DNA of 64,000 bases from Mucilaginibacter sp. 14171R-50 (GCF_010093045.1 NZ_CP048115.1:186001-250000); one strand, 5' to 3'; counted from the stretch's first letter, positions 8,431 to 19,388 are shown. Translations and numbers: made by a program. The notes: generated by a model not told the origin, from the letters alone.

Positions 8431-9390
8431 TTATAATTGTAAAGCTATACCTTGTTTGGGGTATATTAAGTTCAGTTGTAGCTTATTTGCGGTTTTTAAC
8501 TGCGCTTTTATTTTCAGGATGCTTTTATAAGGCGGCTTTAAATGGGTTATCACTACATTCAAGCCCTTTAAAGATCTACCGGATAGTTTGCCCAGTTCTG
8601 TCATTTCGTTCATTAGCAAGTGCGGAGTAAGGTGGCCAAACAGGTTTTTCTCCGGTTGTTCGTTCGGGAACGATACTTCTATCATAATCGCTTTCAACTT
8701 TTTGGCTTTTATCAGCGGAGCAACCGCCACCCACAAATTATGCAGGTTTTGGCTTTTCTCTACTTCATCGGCGCCCGTATCGCCTAAATAAAGTATATAG
8801 TTATCCTTGCTGCTTACTAAAAATGCAGTACTGCTTAAATTAGCATGGCTTAGCTGAAATACCTGTACCTGCATACCGGTATTTTCAACAGGCATTTTTG
8901 TGCCGGGCGTTAATGATTGATAATGATATTTCTTTAATTGCGGCGCAACGCCGTCATCGGCAAAGTTGGCCCAGCTATCCCAGGTAAAGTAATGCGTTTT
9001 AACAGTTTTCAGGGTACTTTGCAAACCATAAATATTCTTGGTGCTATCTTCCGGCGAGTTCATAATAAGCCCCGCCACATGGTCGAGGTGAGCATGCGAG
9101 ATGAAATAGCCTTTAATATCCTTTTTAAGTACCTGCTCTGCCGGGATGGTAAAGGTTTTGTATGCTATGGCTTTGGCTATCCCCGCGCGAATTGTACCGG
9201 CATCTAAACAGATATAATTATCCGATCCTTTTGGCGCGAGCATATAGGCCGACAGGTTACTTTCGTCGGCACCACCTAAAACGCCTAATGGTACGATGCG
9301 AAATGAGGTTGCAGCCGTATTGACCTGTGCAATTGCGATAAAGGGCAACCATAAAAAAACAAGCAGCAATAGTTTGCGGTAATCATTCAT
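8431..9390 (-). CDS. Class II cyclic-nucleotide phosphodiesterase-like metallo-beta-lactamase-fold protein
   Basis: 319 aa. The signal peptide LLLLVFLWLPFIAIAQ implies export to the periplasm. The MBL-fold metal site is visible as SHAHLDHVAG, with later QLSHANLSS, LYLGDTGADEVE, EVSFPNEQPEKNLFGH and THLKP. These blocks match the class II 3',5'-cAMP phosphodiesterases (yeast PDE1, Vibrio CpdP), which would hydrolyse cAMP to AMP. The open frame extends upstream to 9528, but the ATG at 9390 gives the signal peptide at the right place. A perfect -7 box lies only 5 bases before it. Substrate is inferred from the family. Confidence 0.8.
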   Translation of the reverse strand: MNDYRKLLLLVFLWLPFIAIAQVNTAATSFRIVPLGVLGGADESNLSAYMLAPKGSDNYICLDAGTIRAGIAKAIAYKTFTIPAEQVLKKDIKGYFISHAHLDHVAGLIMNSPEDSTKNIYGLQSTLKTVKTHYFTWDSWANFADDGVAPQLKKYHYQSLTPGTKMPVENTGMQVQVFQLSHANLSSTAFLVSSKDNYILYLGDTGADEVEKSQNLHNLWVAVAPLIKAKKLKAIMIEVSFPNEQPEKNLFGHLTPHLLMNEMTELGKLSGRSLKGLNVVITHLKPPYKSILKIKAQLKTANKLQLNLIYPKQGIALQL

Positions 9391-9395
9391 TACAT

Positions 9396-9403
9396 CAAAT
9401 TTA
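9396..9403 (-). promoter_or_regulatory. Candidate -7 box immediately before a start codon
   Basis: The minus strand reads TAAATTTG, a perfect TAnnTTTG, 5 bases before the ATG at 9390. If used, the mRNA would be almost leaderless. No full -33 TTTG is seen; CAAG (plus strand, 9426-9429) is a partial one. Confidence 0.35.
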
Positions 9404-9418
9404 CTAATTTGGCCGCTA

Positions 9419-9724
9419 ATGAAGACAAGCCAGATAGCCGCCAAGATTGTAACCCGTTTATTTTTTATTTTACTGCTGATAGCCCTTATCCCATTTTTGC
9501 AGGGTGATACCTCTAAACTCAAGCACATTTACCTTGCCCCACAGCATGCCTGGACGCTCATATTCCCTATTTTGTTGATACTTGGCTTCGTGGCTTTGCT
9601 GATAATATGCTCGGTAAAAAAGTTCAGTAAAACCGATCTTAACTGGCTGCTGGTGGTAAATACAGTGGTACTTATGGCTTACGCCGCCACATTGTTCATT
9701 CGTATTTACGATTTGATAAACTAA
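9419..9724 (+). CDS. Small integral membrane protein
   Basis: 101 aa with three hydrophobic segments: about 12-30, 44-64 (LIFPILLILGFVALLIICSV) and 74-94. A short loop between the first two may face the periplasm. No motif points to a function. It is divergent from the phosphodiesterase-like gene (28 bases between starts) and convergent with the AI-2E permease, so it is monocistronic. Length and topology are typical of conserved hypothetical membrane proteins in Sphingobacteriaceae. Confidence 0.6.
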   Translation: MKTSQIAAKIVTRLFFILLLIALIPFLQGDTSKLKHIYLAPQHAWTLIFPILLILGFVALLIICSVKKFSKTDLNWLLVVNTVVLMAYAATLFIRIYDLIN

Positions 9725-9751
9725 CTGCGGTAGCCATCTCCGATTATTACA

Positions 9752-10864
9752 TCACTCTGTTTTCATTTTCCTTTGCGCAGTTTCCTTATACTCGTAATCG
9801 CCGCCAAGCAGGTAGCCCCATGGCTTAAGGCTTTCTATCCTATCGAATATTATTTTAAAAATGGCGATAGTTGGTATAGATAAGAACATGCCCGACAGAC
9901 CCCATATCATTTCGCCGATAACAATGCCGATGAATGAGATAAGCGCATTAAGCCGCACCTTTGAGCCCACCACCGCAGGCAGCAAAAAATTAGCATCAAC
10001 TATGTGTATGCCTATTGTACATGCAGCCACGGTAAGCGTTTGGCTTATAGTACCGGTGGCAAACGTTACAACAGTACTTAGCAACAAAGCACTAAAGATG
10101 CCGATGTAAGGTATAATATTAAACACACCTACAATAATCCCCAGCAAGGCGGCATACTTTATACCAATAATATAAAAAACTGTAATGGCCATGCCTGCTA
10201 CAATAACCATTTCTATAAGTAATCCTAAAATGTATTGCCGCAGTATTCTTTGTACGTTCTCTACTATATCAACTACAATTTGCCTGTTCTCGTCGCTGAA
10301 AACCCAGGTAATGAAGCGGAACAACAGGCGCCTGTAAAACAGTATAAAAAACGTAAATATCAATATAAATACATAGAACAGCACAAGCGACGATACCGCG
10401 CCGAAAGTGGTACCCAGAACCGCAGTACCCGATGCCATAATTTTGTCGGCAGCGCTATTCACATAGGTTATTTGTTTATGTCCGTTAATATGGAACGTAT
10501 TTTGAACCCAGTCTGACAGGTTATTCACAGACTCTTTTACCTGGCTCTGCAGCATAGGCCAATCATTAGCGATATTAGAGATTTGAGCTCCTATCAGGTA
10601 CATGATACTACCTACAAAGCCCACCAGCAGCAGTATAGAAATAAAGGATGATGCGCTGCGTGGTAACCTGCACTTTTTTTCGAAGAAGTTTGAAACAGGC
10701 AGCAGCAACACGGCAAACAAAAACCCGAATATCATAGGGTCTATCAGCTCCTTGGCCATTACCACCAGGTAACCCAACACACAAAGGCCTATAAGTATAA
10801 GGGCCAATCTTTCGTAAAACGGAGCAATAAGTTTTTTTGCAGGCATACAGGTATTACGTTTCAA
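9752..10864 (-). CDS. AI-2E family transporter
   Basis: 370-aa polytopic membrane protein of the PerM/TqsA/YtnA family. Paired N-terminal helices (about 15-60), a periplasmic segment with NDWPMLQSQVKESVNNLSDW, and a C-terminal bundle including GVFNIIPYIGIFSALLLS and GLSGMFLSIPTIAIFKII are characteristic. The family name comes from autoinducer-2 export by TqsA, but members also transport ions, so the substrate is unknown. The frame starts at ATG 10864; an in-frame ATG at 10846 (MPAKKLIAPFYERL) is an equally good start. Confidence 0.85.
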   Translation of the reverse strand: MKRNTCMPAKKLIAPFYERLALILIGLCVLGYLVVMAKELIDPMIFGFLFAVLLLPVSNFFEKKCRLPRSASSFISILLLVGFVGSIMYLIGAQISNIANDWPMLQSQVKESVNNLSDWVQNTFHINGHKQITYVNSAADKIMASGTAVLGTTFGAVSSLVLFYVFILIFTFFILFYRRLLFRFITWVFSDENRQIVVDIVENVQRILRQYILGLLIEMVIVAGMAITVFYIIGIKYAALLGIIVGVFNIIPYIGIFSALLLSTVVTFATGTISQTLTVAACTIGIHIVDANFLLPAVVGSKVRLNALISFIGIVIGEMIWGLSGMFLSIPTIAIFKIIFDRIESLKPWGYLLGGDYEYKETAQRKMKTE

Positions 10865-11031
10865 TGCTCAACATACATATATTTTATATGTTTCAATAGC
10901 AATGTAAATGTGCAACAATTTTCAGGCTTTACAATGTTTTATGTGCCGTCTTTAAATGTTATGCGTAACCTTTGCTGGTATCATTTTGGCAAGCACTTTG
11001 CTATAAATTATAGTATAAAAAACATACTACC

Positions 11032-11205
11032 ATGGCAAAATATTCAGAAAAAGCGGGCGAAAAGGTGGAAAAAACCATGCACGAGATGAAAGAAGGTAAG
11101 TTAAAAAGCGGCAGCGGTAAAAAAGTTACCAGTAAGAAGCAAGCTGTCGCGATAGGTTTATCTGAAGCCCGGAAAGAAGGTGCTAAGGTGCCTAAGAAAA
11201 AATAA
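11032..11205 (+). CDS. Small basic protein, DUF6496-like
   Basis: 57 aa starting MAKYSEKAGEKVEKTMHEMK. It is strongly basic, with 17 lysines, and contains SGSGKKVTSKKQAVAIGLSE, closely resembling the short DUF6496 proteins found with stress or DNA-associated genes in many bacteria. It may bind nucleic acid through the lysine-rich part, though this is inference. It has a 20-bp perfect terminator hairpin directly downstream. Too short for routine gene calling, but the family-like sequence supports a real gene. Confidence 0.7.
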   Translation: MAKYSEKAGEKVEKTMHEMKEGKLKSGSGKKVTSKKQAVAIGLSEARKEGAKVPKKK

Positions 11206-11213
11206 CATTGATC

Positions 11214-11262
11214 TTCAAATACAAAAGCCGTCTCAAAAAATTAGACGGCTTTTGTATTTGAA
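11214..11262. terminator. Perfect 20-bp bidirectional terminator
   Basis: Bases 11214-11233 pair perfectly with 11243-11262 around a 9-base loop. The stem core is AAAAGCCGTCT/AGACGGCTTTT, with A and T runs on both sides. It separates the convergent 11032 and 11282 genes and can serve both. Confidence 0.85.
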
Positions 11263-11281
11263 AATAGTATCGCTACTGAGC

Positions 11282-11794
11282 TTAATTGCTTTCGAAGGTT
11301 TGGCTTACCCACGATTCCAATTTATTGTTCTTATCCAGTTCAATTAACCGTTCTATATCGCCGTCGCGCTTATGGGTTGGCTCCATATTATATTTCGCTA
11401 TCACTGCCCTTAAAGCAACCATGTTGGCTTTTGTTTTATCAAAATCGGCCTTGTGCTGTATCGCGTATTTAGAAAATTGTGCCATATAGATAAATCCAAG
11501 CTGCGGATTTGCATCCGAAAGATCCATAATCACCTGTTTCAGTTCGATTACAACATCCGGCGTACCCTGGGCCCATACCAAAAGAAATTGAGTCGCCGCT
11601 TCAGTTTTAGCAGGCTCGGCCCCCCATGGCGTTTTCATCAGCCAGTCTGCAGTTTTAACAATCTCTCCCTCGTATTTAGTATAATCTTCGTGGTTATTAA
11701 AATGATAATCTTTAGGCGCTTCATAACTTTGCGCCCAAGTTTTCACACCTCCTAATAAGGTAAGAGCCAAAACGGTTGTTAAAATCTTTTTCAT
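11282..11794 (-). CDS. Secreted hypothetical protein
   Basis: 170 aa with a signal peptide ending at VKTWAQ (about residue 22). The mature part is helical and polar; KTADWLMKTPWG, FLLVWAQGTPDV and NPQLGFIYMAQFSKYA stand out as conserved-looking blocks, and there is one hydrophobic patch but no membrane segment. I recall similar hypothetical proteins in Bacteroidota but no assigned function. It begins 15 bases after the Gfo/Idh gene and is probably cotranscribed with it and ligA. Confidence 0.6.
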   Translation of the reverse strand: MKKILTTVLALTLLGGVKTWAQSYEAPKDYHFNNHEDYTKYEGEIVKTADWLMKTPWGAEPAKTEAATQFLLVWAQGTPDVVIELKQVIMDLSDANPQLGFIYMAQFSKYAIQHKADFDKTKANMVALRAVIAKYNMEPTHKRDGDIERLIELDKNNKLESWVSQTFESN

Positions 11795-11809
11795 GCTATT
11801 GCGCTGATG

Positions 11810-12802
11810 CTAAGATAATTCTAATTTCTGAGAGATAGTGAACGAATCCATCACTTTCATCAAAACTACAGCTTCGTCAATAGTGCACGGGTTTGGGCCT
11901 TCACCTTTAAAGTATGATACTATTTTGGTGATCATAGGCTGCTGAATATGCTCGGGGTGCGTAAAGTTTACCGTTTCCTCCCCTTCGTCGGTCTTACAGG
12001 TTACAAACGTGCCAAAAAACGGGAAGGTGATCTTTCCTTTCGTGCCGATGATCTCGCAACTGTCAACTGCTTCGCTTTTTGCGACATTGAAGCACCACGA
12101 GCCGTTAACCACCACATTGTTTTTGAATACAATATGCCCGCAAACATGGTCATCAGCCGGACTAAAGCCGGCCTGGTTTAAGCTGGAACCAGTTGAATAT
12201 TTAGGCTCGCCGAAATAATAAAGCATCAGATCTAACTGGTGGGGGGCCAGGTCATGAAAATACCCGCCGCCGGATAGTTCTGGCTGTAGCCGCCAGTTTG
12301 GTGGCGCGTTCTCCGCCAGCTTAGGCCGCGGATATTGCCACATCCTTATCTGCACGGTTCTGATATCGCCTATAGCGCCGCTGTCTATTAAGCCTTTTAC
12401 GTGTAAAAACATAGGCAGGGCGCGGCGGTAATGCGCTACTGTAAGCTTTGCGCCGCTTTGGTTAACGGCATCAGCCATTTGCTGTGCTTCGCCGGCGTTG
12501 CGGGTAACCGGTTTTTCCACATACACATTAAGGCCCTTTTTAATCGCCCGCAAAGCATATTCCAGGTGTGATGCAGGGGGTGTGGCTATCGATACGGAAT
12601 TTACTTCAGGGTCGTTCATTAGGTCCTCAGCATCGCTGTACCATTTATCAACATGGTGGCGTTGGGCGTAGTCGGCGGCTTTTTCGGCATCGCGGCGCAT
12701 TACGGCCACCAGTTTGCTGCCGGCAATTTTATTGTATGCCTGCCCGCTCTTTTTTTCGGTTACGTTACCGCAGCCTATTATACCCCATTTAATTGTAGCC
12801 AT
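11810..12802 (-). CDS. Gfo/Idh/MocA-family oxidoreductase
   Basis: 330-aa cytoplasmic NAD(P)-dependent sugar or cyclitol dehydrogenase. The Rossmann motif is IIGCGNVTEKKSG near the N-terminus, and YVEKPVTRN holds the EKP catalytic lysine. The C-terminal domain includes GGGYFHDLAPHQLDLMLYYF with the family's active-site histidine region. The substrate cannot be read from sequence. It lies 13 bases after ligA on the same strand and just before a secreted protein gene, so it is probably in one transcript; the functional link is unclear. Confidence 0.9.
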   Translation of the reverse strand: MATIKWGIIGCGNVTEKKSGQAYNKIAGSKLVAVMRRDAEKAADYAQRHHVDKWYSDAEDLMNDPEVNSVSIATPPASHLEYALRAIKKGLNVYVEKPVTRNAGEAQQMADAVNQSGAKLTVAHYRRALPMFLHVKGLIDSGAIGDIRTVQIRMWQYPRPKLAENAPPNWRLQPELSGGGYFHDLAPHQLDLMLYYFGEPKYSTGSSLNQAGFSPADDHVCGHIVFKNNVVVNGSWCFNVAKSEAVDSCEIIGTKGKITFPFFGTFVTCKTDEGEETVNFTHPEHIQQPMITKIVSYFKGEGPNPCTIDEAVVLMKVMDSFTISQKLELS

Positions 12803-12815
12803 TTATAAAATATTT

Positions 12816-14905
<2,090 letters not shown>

Positions 14906-14915
14906 GATCTATCAC

Positions 14916-15764
14916 CTACTTAACAACTTCCATTATAGCTACTACCGGATAATGGTCTGACGGAGCGCGGCCATGGTAGGTATTAGTTAATATCCCGTAG
15001 CGTTTTACTTTAAACTGTTTGGTCACAAAAATATGGTCGATACGTTTATCACCTGCGGTAGTAACATCAAAAGCATTAAAAGTATTGTTTGGCGCCAGTT
15101 TTACAGGAGCCAGTACGTAACTATCTTTTAGTAATCCGGAATTATTTATAACCGCGTAACTATCTGATGTTTGATCTACGTTAAAGTCGCCGGTAAGGAT
15201 GGTTGGCATGTTCCCCGCCATCTGCCTGATCTTCGCAAGTACCAGTTTAGCACTTTCCTGGCGGGCAACCACGCCTATATGGTCCATGTGCAGGTTAAAG
15301 AAATAAAAGGCAAACCCTGTTTTTAACTCCTTAAACTGCGCCCAGGTGCAAATACGCGGCAGCGCCGCATCCCAGCCTGTATTAGGCCTATCAGTAATGG
15401 TCGACATCCAGAAGTTACCTGTTTTTAATATTTTAAACCTGTCGGCTTTATAAAAAATAGCCGAGTGTTCGCCGCCGTGCTTGCCATCATCACGGCCGGC
15501 ACCTACCCATTTGTAGCCGGGCAGGCTATCGGTTAACTCCACCAACTGATGATACTTGGCTTCCTGCGTACCAAAAATATCCAGGTCCTGGAATTGTATC
15601 AGCTTGGCTGCCCAGGGGAAACGCTGCCCCCAGCCATTGCCCGCGGTGGAGTCGCCTTTATTAGAGTAACGCAGGTTATATGTACCTATGTTTAATTGTT
15701 GAGCATGAACCAATGAAGCTGTTATGGTCAACAGCAGAAAGATGAGCGTTAATTTTATCTTCAT
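14916..15764 (-). CDS. Secreted endonuclease/exonuclease/phosphatase-family hydrolase
   Basis: 282 aa with a signal peptide ending LVHAQQ. The EEP fold is seen from NIGTYNLRYSN (metal/Asn motif), GTQEAKYHQLVEL (catalytic Glu), FFNLHMDHIGVVARQESAKL, LTGDFNVDQTSDSY and the terminal APSDHYPVVAIMEV (catalytic Asp-His). This set resembles Mg-dependent phosphodiesterases that act on nucleic acids, sphingomyelin or inositol phosphates. The exported location argues for an extracytoplasmic substrate, but which is unknown. The frame extends to 15794; ATG 15764 is chosen since it starts the signal peptide. Confidence 0.87.
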   Translation of the reverse strand: MKIKLTLIFLLLTITASLVHAQQLNIGTYNLRYSNKGDSTAGNGWGQRFPWAAKLIQFQDLDIFGTQEAKYHQLVELTDSLPGYKWVGAGRDDGKHGGEHSAIFYKADRFKILKTGNFWMSTITDRPNTGWDAALPRICTWAQFKELKTGFAFYFFNLHMDHIGVVARQESAKLVLAKIRQMAGNMPTILTGDFNVDQTSDSYAVINNSGLLKDSYVLAPVKLAPNNTFNAFDVTTAGDKRIDHIFVTKQFKVKRYGILTNTYHGRAPSDHYPVVAIMEVVK

Positions 15765-15865
15765 AATAGATGTATTGATGTGCAAGTATAGCAAACTATG
15801 TTAACCGGGGCGAAAACAGCAGGTAAAAATCTTGTTCCAATTGGCGGGAATCACAAAGAACCGCA

Positions 15866-15900
15866 CACTACTCTCCAATCAACTAATCACCACTCTCTAA
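15866..15900. repeat. Phrase repeat, GAGTGGTGAATAGTGAGT family (left flank of VWA gene)
   Basis: Plus-strand words ACTACTCTCCAATCAAC and TAATCACCACTCTCTAA. Its reverse complement matches the phrase at 17965-17999 on the other side of the same gene. The stop codon of the gene at 15897 (TAG) is inside the phrase. Confidence 0.55.
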
Positions 15901-17960
15901 ACCTCCCCTTCGCGTTTTCTCAGGAACCATTCGGTGCTTAGCAGCAGCAGTATCAGTACAAAAACCCACCATACATCAATCAGGTCGCTGTAACGCTTAT
16001 CTTCATAAACCACGGTTTTAATGTTTTCGTTCTTGCGGATCAGGTCGGCAAGTTTATTTAGTTGCGATGGCAGTAACATTTGTCCGCCCGATCGTGTGGC
16101 CATATCGCGCAGTAGCCGGTGGTTGGCGGTGCTTTGGCGTGCTTCCAGGTTTAGCTGTTTAACGGTTAATTGCCCGTTTGCCGCAAATTGTTGTTTACCA
16201 ATGGTAGTTGTGGCCTGATAAGTGTAATCCCCAACCGGCAAAGTGCCTGCATTTAGCTGGTAACCTTGCCCGCTACGGGTAAACAGGAAGCTGTAATTTT
16301 TTCCCGATCGGCTTTTCAGGTTTATCTTCACATCGGGCGTGTTGATCAGTTCCAATGCGTCGTTGTATAATTCTGCATTCAGCAACACATTCTCGCCTTC
16401 GTCAAAAACATTTTTTGACGCGTACACCCTAAACCGCTGACGGTTGGTGTTGGCCGTTAGGTATTGTATCGTTTGGCTTAAGAGTTCCTCAATGGCGTGG
16501 TGATTGCCATATTCGCGGTATTCGGCCAGTTGCCAGCGCCACAAACCTTCTCCGGTAAGCACAGCCAGCCTGCGCCCGCCTTCGTCATTAAAGGCCAGCA
16601 GCGGATAATTGGTTTCTACGTTGCCTATCTTTTGCTTCAACAGCACCAATGCGGTTGGTGAGGCTGTATAGCTGCCAAATTGCCCAACCAATGGGGGCAT
16701 TTTGCTTAGTTTGAAGCGTGTTGAATCAGTCAGCGTAAAAGCCGCAAATGTGCTTACGGGCACGGCGAAGGTTTCCTGTATTTGCTGCCCATCGGTGTTT
16801 GCCTGCACTGTTTTTTGATTGCTGTTAAATGCTTGTATGCCGGCCTGCGTACCCGCTATATGCAACACCGGCGTTTTGCTTTGCAACAGGCTTTGCAGTT
16901 TGTCATAACTATTGGCAGAAAGCTGGTACAGTATAGCCAGTGTATATTCACCCATTTTTGCCGGGGCTGCATCACTTACTAAACTCGTTTTTACCTCGAA
17001 ATTTTTATTGCTTTCTATAGCCTGTTTAATCACGCTTATATCGGGGTGCGGACTGTCATAAAGCAGCAGTATCTTTTGCCGCGCATCAAGCACATCCACA
17101 TAAATAGTTTCGTTGTTGTTTTGTACCGATAGCTCATTTTTAACCGGCGCTAAATTAATGGTAAACTTACGGGTACCCTTTTTATCGGCGTTTAATTTCA
17201 GCGGTATCACCTTTTTAAACGCTGCCGATGCTATCGCGATGCTTTGTGCGTACACCTGGCGGCCATCTTCAGTTATGGTTAGGCGCATGTTCTCGCCCGC
17301 GCTTTGGTAGGCTTCGGCCAGTATTTCCACCTCAAAGTCGTTACCTAAAAACGCGGTTTTATTATAGTTCACATTGCCAATGAGCAGGTCTCGCCGTGGC
17401 GTGGTATCGCCCAGGGCAATAGTGTATATATTTGTTTTAATGTTACGGGCTTCGTATTGCGGATCAGCGCCCAGATTATACAGTCCGTCGGTAGCCAGCA
17501 CCAGCGCGCCTATGTTTTGGTTTACAAAGCGCTCGTTCAACTGGTGCAGGGCTTCTGAAATATCGGTTTGCCTGCCGTTATAAGAATTTGAGAGGCCATC
17601 CTTCAGGTCTTTATCGAAATGAAATTCGTGGACTTCGTAACTGTCGCCGAGTTCTGTTTTTAAAGCCTGGCCCCAGTTTGCCGAAAGCGCATTTTTACCA
17701 AACAATCTTACCGATTCTGAATTATCCTGCGCTATTAATATTACCGGCTTTTGCGGCTGGTAGCGGGTGGAGCGTACCAAAGGCGATACGATGAGCATCG
17801 ACAATATAAAAACAACAAGAGCCCTGAGGGCGAATAAGGCGTAGCGCATACGCTTATCCAGTTGCACCGGTTTTCGATACATGAGCCAGGCATAAAGCAA
17901 GCCCAGCACCATACAGGCAGGAACCCACCACCCTGAAACCGATCCCCAGGATAACGACAT
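15897..17960 (-). CDS. VWA-like membrane protein
   Basis: 687 aa anchored in the inner membrane by two N-terminal segments (about 10-27 and 40-60) and one C-terminal segment (VWWVFVLILLLLSTEWFL). The large middle part begins PVILIAQDNSESVR, in which DNSES fits the MIDAS motif DxSxS of von Willebrand A domains; LATDGLYN follows where the second VWA strand is expected. It resembles the BatA/B-type or glutamine-amidotransferase-like membrane proteins of Bacteroidota. The frame runs to 18002, but that extension lies in a phrase repeat, so ATG 17960 is used. Function unknown. Confidence 0.75.
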   Translation of the reverse strand: MSLSWGSVSGWWVPACMVLGLLYAWLMYRKPVQLDKRMRYALFALRALVVFILSMLIVSPLVRSTRYQPQKPVILIAQDNSESVRLFGKNALSANWGQALKTELGDSYEVHEFHFDKDLKDGLSNSYNGRQTDISEALHQLNERFVNQNIGALVLATDGLYNLGADPQYEARNIKTNIYTIALGDTTPRRDLLIGNVNYNKTAFLGNDFEVEILAEAYQSAGENMRLTITEDGRQVYAQSIAIASAAFKKVIPLKLNADKKGTRKFTINLAPVKNELSVQNNNETIYVDVLDARQKILLLYDSPHPDISVIKQAIESNKNFEVKTSLVSDAAPAKMGEYTLAILYQLSANSYDKLQSLLQSKTPVLHIAGTQAGIQAFNSNQKTVQANTDGQQIQETFAVPVSTFAAFTLTDSTRFKLSKMPPLVGQFGSYTASPTALVLLKQKIGNVETNYPLLAFNDEGGRRLAVLTGEGLWRWQLAEYREYGNHHAIEELLSQTIQYLTANTNRQRFRVYASKNVFDEGENVLLNAELYNDALELINTPDVKINLKSRSGKNYSFLFTRSGQGYQLNAGTLPVGDYTYQATTTIGKQQFAANGQLTVKQLNLEARQSTANHRLLRDMATRSGGQMLLPSQLNKLADLIRKNENIKTVVYEDKRYSDLIDVWWVFVLILLLLSTEWFLRKREGEV

Positions 17961-17964
17961 TAGC

Positions 17965-17999
17965 TTAGTAAGTATTGAGTGGTGAATAGTGAGTTGAGG
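17965..17999. repeat. Phrase repeat, GAGTGGTGAATAGTGAGT family (right flank of VWA gene)
   Basis: TTAGTAAGTATTGAGTGG followed by TGAATAGTGAGTTGAG. It is inverted relative to 15866-15900, so the two bracket the VWA-like gene. Confidence 0.55.
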
Positions 18000-18045
18000 C
18001 ACATAACATCCATACCCGCAAAATGCGAAATTATTATGGAATGGG

Positions 18046-18288
18046 TTAATTAATTTTTATGCGGATAGGGCCCTTAATGTATTCAACATCTACCGGCCGG
18101 CCTTTTTGCGTTATAGCAACTTTACCTGCCTTTTGCAAGGTTATTGCTACGTCTCGCACCTCCTGCATATGTTTGCGCCAATTTGTTGGGAATAAGGCCC
18201 GGGCAATTTCGCTCGGGCAAACCGTTTTATGAGGTCCGCGCTCAGCAGCCATGGTTAAGATGGTTTGGGAGATGGAGGGGTCAGTCAT
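18046..18288 (-). CDS. DUF3253 domain protein
   Basis: 80 aa. RGPHKTVCPSEIARALFP and WRKHMQEVRDVAITLQKAGK, then VAITQKGRPVDVEYIKGPIR, match DUF3253, a small winged-helix-like fold of unknown role found in many bacteria. It is cytoplasmic and could bind nucleic acid, but this is not shown. A 14-bp hairpin ends 6 bases before its start codon, which may hinder translation initiation. It lies between dapA and the VWA-like gene on the same strand. Confidence 0.85.
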   Translation of the reverse strand: MTDPSISQTILTMAAERGPHKTVCPSEIARALFPTNWRKHMQEVRDVAITLQKAGKVAITQKGRPVDVEYIKGPIRIKIN

Positions 18289-18294
18289 GATTTT

Positions 18295-18334
18295 ATAACA
18301 AGTAAGGCCAGCTTATGCTTGCCTTACTTGTTAT
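18295..18334 (-). promoter_or_regulatory. Long hairpin just before the DUF3253 start codon
   Basis: ATAACAAGTAAGGC (18295-18308) pairs perfectly with 18321-18334; inside it AGC pairs with GCT around TTAT. On the minus strand the hairpin ends 6 bases before the ATG at 18288, without a T-run. It could be a weak dapA end structure or a translation-control element. Confidence 0.5.
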
Positions 18335-18437
18335 TATTCGAGTTATGCCCGATTTACTTCGACGCCTCATTTACAGAGTGCACACCGCAGGCAAATTCTT
18401 GGGAAGAGCCCCCGAACAAACTTAAGATGACCGGTGG

Positions 18438-19319
18438 TTATTTCCCTATAAGTCCTATCTGGTTCTTTATCTTCTCAACAGCATCGGCGCTAACTGGCAC
18501 CAATGGTAAGCGCAAAGTTTCACCGCAAACGCCCAAAGTTTTTAAGGCCGATTTTACACCTGCCGGGCTGCCCTCGGCAAACATCAGGCGGGTAAACTCT
18601 ATCATGCTGTAATGAGCCGCGTGTGCGCCTTTAAAATCACCTTTAAGGCATTTACGTATCATATTGCTGAACTGCTTTGGCAGCGCATTGCCTACAACAG
18701 ATATTACGCCAACGGCGCCCATTGCTATCATCGGCAGGCTTATCGGGTCATCACCGGATATTACCAGAAAGTCTTCCGGTTTATCGCGAAATAACTGATT
18801 AAGCAACTCAAAACTACCCGATGCTTCTTTTATACCGATGATATTCTTAAAATCATTGGCCAGCCTAACGGTGGTTTCGGCACTTACCGATGTACCTGTA
18901 CGGCTGGGTACATTGTATAATATAATAGGGAGCGGTGCAGCTTCGGCAATGGCCTTATAGTGCTGATAAATACCTTCTTGTGTTGGCTTATTATAATGCG
19001 GGCTTGCCGATAGTATGGCATCATAGCCGGTGGTATCAAAAGCTTTTATATCCTCAACCACATCCAGTGTATTGTTGCCTGCTATGCCGGCTATCAATCC
19101 TACACGCTTATTCACGGCTTTGGCAGTAAAGGAAAATACCTGCTTCTTCTCTTCCTTACTTAATGTGGCGCTCTCGCCGGTTGTACCAAGTGATACCAGG
19201 TATTCTACCCCGCCATCAATCAGGTGATCTATCAGCTTTTGCAACGCATCATAGTCTACCTGTCCATCTGCCTGAAAAGGAGTGACCATTGCAACTCCTG
19301 TTCCGTGAAATTTGTTCAT
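18438..19319 (-). CDS. dapA: 4-hydroxy-tetrahydrodipicolinate synthase
   Basis: 293-aa TIM-barrel lyase condensing pyruvate and aspartate semialdehyde, the first committed step to DAP and lysine. GTTGE (45-49), Y135 in ILYNVPSRTG and the Schiff-base K164 in IIGIKEASG are all present, and PHYNKPTQEG matches the family. Length is normal. The frame extends to 19379, but ATG 19319 (MNKFHGTGVAMVTPF) is the conserved start. The product supplies DAP, agreeing with the DAP-type MurE at 49959. Confidence 0.97.
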   Translation of the reverse strand: MNKFHGTGVAMVTPFQADGQVDYDALQKLIDHLIDGGVEYLVSLGTTGESATLSKEEKKQVFSFTAKAVNKRVGLIAGIAGNNTLDVVEDIKAFDTTGYDAILSASPHYNKPTQEGIYQHYKAIAEAAPLPIILYNVPSRTGTSVSAETTVRLANDFKNIIGIKEASGSFELLNQLFRDKPEDFLVISGDDPISLPMIAMGAVGVISVVGNALPKQFSNMIRKCLKGDFKGAHAAHYSMIEFTRLMFAEGSPAGVKSALKTLGVCGETLRLPLVPVSADAVEKIKNQIGLIGK

Positions 19320-19354
19320 GTGCCTGAATGTTATAAGGCTGCTAAGATAATTAA

Positions 19355-19388
19355 AATGTGCAGATGTGTAGATATGCAAATGTGCAGA
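19355..19388 (+). repeat. Phrase repeat, ATGTGCAGAT family (solo copy)
   Basis: ATGTGCAGATGTGTAGAT followed by ATGCAAATGTGCAGA. The same sequence, with variation, forms the inverted pair around the four-helix bundle gene at 46781-46814 and 47181-47217. Confidence 0.65.
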
